From the NCBI GenBank assembly GCA_029247685.1, contig JAQWKT010000008.1:1-46734 (forward strand): DNA of 46,734 nt, in the 5' to 3' direction. Positions 41,921 to 46,734 of this stretch are shown piece by piece. This stretch comes from Crocinitomicaceae bacterium (lineage in GTDB: Bacteria > Bacteroidota > Bacteroidia > Flavobacteriales_D > Crocinitomicaceae). The first letter of the stretch is position 1. Every line of letters begins with the position of its first letter. The notes beneath the pieces are model-generated. The model was given only the letters and a program-made list of their open reading frames with translations, did not search any database and had not been told where the DNA came from. Both the position numbers and the translations under genes were made by a program.

Positions 41921-44687
41921 AGCCAAGTTCTTTCCCTTTTTTTAGGGCGGGAATCCCTTCGGTCATCCATTTTGGCGCGAGCTTATTTTTTAAATAATGA
42001 TCAAAAAACTGCCTCATTCGGATGCTTAAATCAATTCGATTAGCAAGGTTTTTCAGGTTATGGTTGTCATTGTTGTAGTTTAACATCCAGCAAGGTTTTT
42101 GAAGTCTTCTCATCCCATTATATAATTCGATGCCTTGATACCATGGCACGGATCCATCATGATCATTGTGCATAATTAACAATGGAGTTTGAACTTTTGG
42201 AAGATGAAATAATGGCGAATTTTCAAAGTATAAATCTGGGGCTTCCCAAATGGTTTTTCCTATTCTGCTTTGATCGCTTTCATATTGAAATTGTCGGTTA
42301 AGTCCAGACCCCCAACGAATACCCCCATAGGCAGAAAACATGTTGGAAACAGGGGCTCCTGCCATTGCTGCTGCAAAACGATTAGTCATGGTGATCATTT
42401 GTGCAGTTTGATATCCACCCCAACTTTGCCCTTGAAGTCCCATTTTTGCAGAATCTATATTGGGATATTTTCGAAGAAGGTGATTTACTCCCGATACAAT
42501 GCATTTATATGCTGATTTAGCAGGGTGGCCGGGTGTGTAGTGAATATTTGGTATAAAAACAAGGTAACCCGCAGAAGCATATTCTAATGGAGAGATAGTA
42601 CTTTTAGAGGGCGTAGGAATGTAATGTTTAAATAAGCGATCCGATAACTTTTCATAATAATAAACCAACAAAGGGTAAATGGAGTTATCATTATAATTTT
42701 GAGGCTTATACAACATTCCTTCTAATTTCATGCTATCGATTTCCCAGTGAATTAGTTCAACAGTTGCCCAGTTATAGTCTTTTTGTTGAGCATTTGTTTC
42801 CGAAAGAACTCTCTCATTTTGAAAATTTTCATTCATTAGTGTCAGCTCAGGATATTTTGAAACATTGGATTTTCTAATAATCACGCTTTTTTTGTTTTTT
42901 GACCTAAAAACTTTATCAATGCCCATCTGAGCATCGTGCTTTTTTAAAAGTGAATTATTGTCATAAATGTAAATGCTTTCTTTTTTCGTTGTATTTGAAA
43001 ATGCTTTAAAGTATAAGTTATCATAATCAACAGAGACACTGTCATAATCCCATAGGTATGGTGTTAGAATAATATCGTTCTTCTTTCCAAATTGATTTGT
43101 AACACAAACAGTTATGTCTTTTAAAATGTCATACATCCAAAGGTCATGTTCCGATTTGAAATAATATTTTGAGCAATCATTATGGTATCCAAATTCTCCT
43201 TTAGAGAATGGGAGTCTTGGCTGACCATTAAGTTCGTAAGTCCATTGAACCCCGTCAATTTTACAGGAAATACACCGATCACTATTTTTTTTAATATCTA
43301 TTAAATGATATTCTTTATTTATGGGGTCAAAATACCCCCATTTTTTTTTATTTGGAGATAATGGCCAGTTGCTTGAAACTTTCTTTTTTAATAGCTTGGT
43401 GGTTCCGGTTATTGCCGAGATGGTGTAAAAATCTTTTAGCCATGGAAGCCTCCATTGTGCTTCAATAGCATATTTAGATCGATTGTAGGCAAGCAAAATT
43501 TCGCCATCGTTTTTTTTGTTAATCCTTATTTTTAAGGTGTCGTTTGATAATTTAAAAACTTTTTCAGTTTTAAGGTCAAGCGAAGAAATGTACCCTCCTT
43601 TGTTTGATTTTAACTCCTTTAATTGTTGAGGTTGAATTTTAAGATCCTTGTAATGCCATAAATCTAAAATAGGTTTTTCAGATTTTAACAAAGAGTCTTT
43701 TTTTTGTTTGTTTTTTCGTTCAGAGATGCCAAAAAATAAAAGGGAATTGTTCTTTGATGAAAAAGTAAGTTTATCTTGTTTATTGATCGCATAATTCTTA
43801 AAAATAGCACTGTCTTTATAGCCAAAAGTTCGTTTCTTTTGTGAAGAAAAATTATAGGTTGAAAACAAATAATTTTCCTCTTCTTTTATGGAGTCATTGC
43901 AATGCTTATAAGCAATAACACTTTCATTCTTATTCCAAACAGGTAAAGTATAAGCTTTCTGACAATTTAATCGAAGAGTAGGTTTTCTTTGATTAAGATC
44001 AATAATATTTAACAACAAAGAGTCTTTTTCTGTTTTCTGAATATATGCCAGATATTTTCCTTTTTCAGAAAAACAAAAGCTAGTGGTTTGCTCTGCATCC
44101 CAAACGATTTGATTAAGATGGTTTATGATTTTTAAATGAAATCCATAATTGTTTTTTGGAGAAACTTTTTTTTTTCTTCGCTTAAAAAGGCATTTCTTTT
44201 TTTTGTGTTTATTTTCTTTTTTTGTTTTGTGAAGATACCCTAAAAGATTTCCTTCTTTAGACATTTTATAGTTTTCTATTTCAGGAACAAAAATTAACGA
44301 GTCTTTTTTTAAAAAATAGATACAAAGGGAATCTTTTGGCGCTTTAAATTTTTCTTTTTTCTCTAGTTTGAGTGTTCTTAAGCGATCGTATGGGACTGTT
44401 TTCCGAAAGGCAATCATGTCGCTTTTTTCAGAAAAAGTAGCGTTTTTTGAATAGTTAAACGTATCGATTTTAGCTGTTTCTAAAAAGTGAACAATTAACT
44501 TGCTATCTCCTTTCAATGGGCTTATTTCATAATGTAATACGCCTCCATCCGAAGAGATACTTTCATTTTTTATTTTACACCAAGAGTTATAGCTTTTGTG
44601 ATCGATTATTTTTTGACTTAAAGCGTTGTAACAGCAAAAAAATACAATAGCGAGAAAGTATTTTTTTTTGGAATTTAGAAGGTGCAT
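41913..44687 (-). CDS. S9 prolyl-oligopeptidase-family serine peptidase, secreted
   Basis: 924 residues with a signal peptide (KKYFLAIVFFCCYNALSQ). A long N-terminal beta-propeller-like part (about 30-650) is followed by the alpha/beta-hydrolase domain with Ser755 in QGQSWGGYQTAQM, Asp844 in HNDHDGSVPW and His876 in NDNHNLKN, a complete S9 catalytic triad. The enzyme probably cleaves peptides in the periplasm or outside. Odd: residues 154-174 are almost wholly basic (HKTKKENKHKKKKCLFKRR region), inside the propeller part. It follows the esterase gene by 6 nt in the secreted-hydrolase cluster. Confidence 0.9.
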   Translation of the reverse strand: MHLLNSKKKYFLAIVFFCCYNALSQKIIDHKSYNSWCKIKNESISSDGGVLHYEISPLKGDSKLIVHFLETAKIDTFNYSKNATFSEKSDMIAFRKTVPYDRLRTLKLEKKEKFKAPKDSLCIYFLKKDSLIFVPEIENYKMSKEGNLLGYLHKTKKENKHKKKKCLFKRRKKKVSPKNNYGFHLKIINHLNQIVWDAEQTTSFCFSEKGKYLAYIQKTEKDSLLLNIIDLNQRKPTLRLNCQKAYTLPVWNKNESVIAYKHCNDSIKEEENYLFSTYNFSSQKKRTFGYKDSAIFKNYAINKQDKLTFSSKNNSLLFFGISERKNKQKKDSLLKSEKPILDLWHYKDLKIQPQQLKELKSNKGGYISSLDLKTEKVFKLSNDTLKIRINKKNDGEILLAYNRSKYAIEAQWRLPWLKDFYTISAITGTTKLLKKKVSSNWPLSPNKKKWGYFDPINKEYHLIDIKKNSDRCISCKIDGVQWTYELNGQPRLPFSKGEFGYHNDCSKYYFKSEHDLWMYDILKDITVCVTNQFGKKNDIILTPYLWDYDSVSVDYDNLYFKAFSNTTKKESIYIYDNNSLLKKHDAQMGIDKVFRSKNKKSVIIRKSNVSKYPELTLMNENFQNERVLSETNAQQKDYNWATVELIHWEIDSMKLEGMLYKPQNYNDNSIYPLLVYYYEKLSDRLFKHYIPTPSKSTISPLEYASAGYLVFIPNIHYTPGHPAKSAYKCIVSGVNHLLRKYPNIDSAKMGLQGQSWGGYQTAQMITMTNRFAAAMAGAPVSNMFSAYGGIRWGSGLNRQFQYESDQSRIGKTIWEAPDLYFENSPLFHLPKVQTPLLIMHNDHDGSVPWYQGIELYNGMRRLQKPCWMLNYNNDNHNLKNLANRIDLSIRMRQFFDHYLKNKLAPKWMTEGIPALKKGKELGYE

Positions 44688-44693
44688 GGTAGA

Positions 44694-46007
44694 TTATTCG
44701 ATGATTATTTTTTTCACGATTAAGTTGCCAGTTTTTTTGTTTTCAAATGTCAAAAGGTAATTTCCAGAGGATAAATTTAAATTTTTAAGAGTTATTTGAT
44801 TATTGTTTGCCTTATAAGTTTTTACTTCTCTTCCATCTATTGTTAAAATTCCAATGTCAAAATTAGCTCCATTTTTTATAGAGATATACATTTCATTTTT
44901 GACGGGGTTAGGATAAACATGAATGCTAGCTTTCTCAAGCTCTTCAATGCTTGATCCATTACAAAAATTTATATCTAGGTGCCCTGAACATGGGGTAACG
45001 GAATAAAGGTTGGCAGTTCCACTAGGTGCATTTGCCGCTTGAAGACCTGGGTTTGGACATCCCAGTCTTTGAGCAAGAAAGTCCGTGTAAAAATTCTCTG
45101 TAATGTTCATGTTAGCTGTAGACAATGCATACGGAACATGACCAACGCCATTAAATGTATAGAATTCATTGGTTAATCCAATGTTATTTGCGTGCTCGTG
45201 AAGCATTCGGCTTCCATCAAGATACATTAAAGGAACCCCTGGATTTACCACTCCTCGATTATATTTTACAACATTGTCGTTTGTTCCATGAACAGAGCAT
45301 AAAGGAGGGTGAGTATCTTCTATCCAAGCATATCTAGCAAGAGCACCAGCACCGTTAAGTACCCCCTGGACTTTTGTCGAATAACATGGATTTCCACTAT
45401 TTCCATCCAGCCCTCCTAGATTAGTAATCATGGCATTGTTAAGGTAATCGGATATTTTACACGTGCTATCTAGATATGCAATATGAAGCGCTGTAATCGC
45501 GCCTGCAGAACTCCCACCAATAAAAATATTATTGGTGTCAATTCCATAATCGTTTATGCCGTCTTTTCTATCCTTATAAAAAAAGCGAATAGAGGCTTTC
45601 ATGTCTTGAACAGCTCGAACAACTGCTTTAACGGCATTGGCAGAATCTATTGGGAAAAACCCAGTTCTATAGTTTACCGATGCACAAACAAAGCCTCTTT
45701 TTGTGAATCGTTGACATAGAGCAGCTACATCCGAGTCTCCCTTGTCGCCACCTAAAAAACTTCCACCATGTGCCCAAATAATTAATGGTCTAAAAGCCAT
45801 GGTATCTCCAGTCGGTTCATAAACATCCATTTTTAAATCATAATTTGATCCGGTGAAGGAATTATTTTGTCCAAATTGGATGTTGCTTGTTTTGGTATAA
45901 TTAGAGAAAAGCGATGTAATATACCTTCCATTGTCACAAACTGATTGAGAAAAATAAATTTGAGAAGAAAGAAAAATAGTTAATAAAAGAAGTATTGATT
46001 TTTTCAT
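44694..46007 (-). CDS. T9SS type A secreted alpha/beta-hydrolase (carboxylesterase-like)
   Basis: 437 residues: signal peptide (MKKSILLLLTIFLSSQIYFSQ), then a carboxylesterase-like hydrolase with the oxyanion motif HGGSF (80-84), nucleophile Ser167 in GGSSAGA, Asp244 in HGTNDNVV and His290 in GVGHVPYA. A T9SS type A sorting domain follows (about 360-437; SIHVYPNPVKNEMYISI ... LSSGNYLLTFENKKTG). It is probably released or surface bound through T9SS, acting on ester substrates; bacterial members include PHB-depolymerase-like and feruloyl-type esterases, and I cannot choose. The ATG at 46007 gives the signal peptide; a longer frame from 46052 would overlap the upstream gene. Confidence 0.92.
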   Translation of the reverse strand: MKKSILLLLTIFLSSQIYFSQSVCDNGRYITSLFSNYTKTSNIQFGQNNSFTGSNYDLKMDVYEPTGDTMAFRPLIIWAHGGSFLGGDKGDSDVAALCQRFTKRGFVCASVNYRTGFFPIDSANAVKAVVRAVQDMKASIRFFYKDRKDGINDYGIDTNNIFIGGSSAGAITALHIAYLDSTCKISDYLNNAMITNLGGLDGNSGNPCYSTKVQGVLNGAGALARYAWIEDTHPPLCSVHGTNDNVVKYNRGVVNPGVPLMYLDGSRMLHEHANNIGLTNEFYTFNGVGHVPYALSTANMNITENFYTDFLAQRLGCPNPGLQAANAPSGTANLYSVTPCSGHLDINFCNGSSIEELEKASIHVYPNPVKNEMYISIKNGANFDIGILTIDGREVKTYKANNNQITLKNLNLSSGNYLLTFENKKTGNLIVKKIIIE

Positions 46008-46017
46008 AGTTGTTTTT

Positions 46018-46734
46018 TTATGGAAATAAAACTGCATTGTATTCCAAGGCATTTATTTCCGGAATTGTTGAGTGATATTTTGAGTTAATTGCTTTTATAA
46101 ATTCATTTGCCAACATTGCCTTTCCTTTTCCAGTAAGAGTTATTCCATCTAGAGAGAACGCACCACCTGATGCAAATGAAGAGTTTACAGGAGTTCCATT
46201 ATATGTTATTTCATTAGGAATTTCTGCATACCATTTGTGTGCATCAACAAGTGCTAGATTATATTGTTCAGAAAGAGTCTTTATCGCGACATTATATTCA
46301 TTAATTCTGGTTTGAATTTCTTGTATTTCATTAAGCGTTAGAATAAATTCATCCCTAAAAGGAAACACAGAGCCCATTTTGTTACATTTTACAGAATCTA
46401 AAGGCACGCTTAATAAAAGTCTTTCGCTTTCTCCCATCGGCCTAACTCCAAAGGCATTTGCAGAAGGATCATTAATCATAAAATTATTTTCCCCTAATTC
46501 AAAGCTAAAACCAATTGGATTATAAACGCTGTTAAGTGTTTCTAGGTTTGCAGAATCAAGTGTAAGTCCATTTGGAGGAATCGCAGTAAAATAAGGAAAT
46601 GCAGTAATATCAGGGATAGTCGAAATCACTCCTTTTGCCCCGTTGCTTGTTAAAACAGAGAGCAATACAGCAAGGCTATTGTAAAAGTCAATTCCGGGAG
46701 CTCCATTAACATTGGTTGGAGTCATTAAAGGGAA
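46018..46734 (-). CDS. SGNH/GDSL-like hydrolase, N-terminus beyond the window
   Basis: The frame is open to the window's right end, so the visible 238 residues are the C-terminal part; the ATG at 46725 is internal. The sequence resembles Bacteroidota GDSL-type lipoproteins: a TSNGAKGVISTIPDITAFPYFTAIPPNG core, then NLALVDAHKWYAEI, and ending LTGKGKAMLANEFIKAINSKYHSTIPEI. In the relatives I recall, the motif before that ending reads D-G-x-H, giving the catalytic Asp and His; here it is SLDGITLT, with Thr where His is expected. The protein may thus be inactive or use another residue. The esterase gene starts 10 nt after its stop. Confidence 0.75.
   Translation of the reverse strand, partial: FPLMTPTNVNGAPGIDFYNSLAVLLSVLTSNGAKGVISTIPDITAFPYFTAIPPNGLTLDSANLETLNSVYNPIGFSFELGENNFMINDPSANAFGVRPMGESERLLLSVPLDSVKCNKMGSVFPFRDEFILTLNEIQEIQTRINEYNVAIKTLSEQYNLALVDAHKWYAEIPNEITYNGTPVNSSFASGGAFSLDGITLTGKGKAMLANEFIKAINSKYHSTIPEINALEYNAVLFP

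Noticed and set aside
1-46734. tRNA/rRNA genes, CRISPR arrays, insertion sequences
   Set aside because: No T-arm motifs outside coding frames, no regularly spaced direct repeats, and no transposase-like product were seen by eye; a covariance-model scan was not possible.

Overview
The window reads as a chromosomal stretch of a marine-type Bacteroidota, most likely Flavobacteriales (tentatively Crocinitomicaceae/Cryomorphaceae-like). The DNA is visibly AT-rich. Four secreted proteins carry type IX secretion (T9SS) C-terminal domains: two of the type A 'YPNP' kind and two of the type B gliding-associated/CHU_C kind. There is an E1 alpha-beta fusion 2-oxoacid dehydrogenase, a TonB-CTD protein, several TAnnTTTG promoter elements and few Shine-Dalgarno sites. 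I saw no rRNA, tRNA, CRISPR array, insertion sequence or prophage. Nearly all of it is ordinary, densely packed chromosome; the accessory-looking part is the first ~1.2 kb.

Layout. 1-1150: a partial unknown gene, a small HTH-like ORF without an ATG, and a lipoprotein. 1.3-9.8 kb: a duplicated PH-like membrane protein, an MFS transporter overlapping a DUF2892 protein, a large T9SS type B beta-propeller protein, an SDR, a T9SS type A metalloprotease, and a histidine kinase paired with an isochorismatase-family hydrolase. 9.9-14.5 kb: a cysteine-rich periplasmic TonB-CTD protein, then a minus-strand run dnaA - SPFH/band-7 - 4-TM protein - hflX. 14.8-17.4 kb, plus strand: acyl-CoA thioesterase - hutG - hutF, the last two steps of the formylglutamate route of histidine breakdown. 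17.4-23.7 kb: E1 fusion dehydrogenase, UbiA-like protein, biotin carrier protein, and a LysE - MORN-repeat - SixA operon. 23.8-31.3 kb: small acidic protein, RecQ, and an envelope pair (1022-residue TPR protein plus outer-membrane beta-barrel).

31.5-36.5 kb: an FtsE-type ATPase, an aldehyde dehydrogenase of the hydroxymuconic/aminomuconic semialdehyde class, and a T9SS type B CUB/P-domain protein with a small secreted partner. 36.6-41.6 kb: a tight operon in which a secreted von Willebrand A protein sits between the two halves of a split transketolase, followed by a class-III aminotransferase and riboflavin synthase. 41.5-46.7 kb, minus strand: a cluster of secreted hydrolases (SGNH-like, alpha/beta carboxylesterase with T9SS tail, S9 peptidase) ending in a VanZ-like gene.

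The most distinctive arrangement is the vWA gene translationally coupled between the transketolase subunits. Other points worth a look are the histidine kinase with a long insertion in its dimerisation domain, the disulfide-rich anchorless TonB-like protein, the SPFH/4-TM pair under dnaA, and a GDSL-type protein whose expected catalytic histidine is threonine. I did not find a clearly new defence or mobile system.
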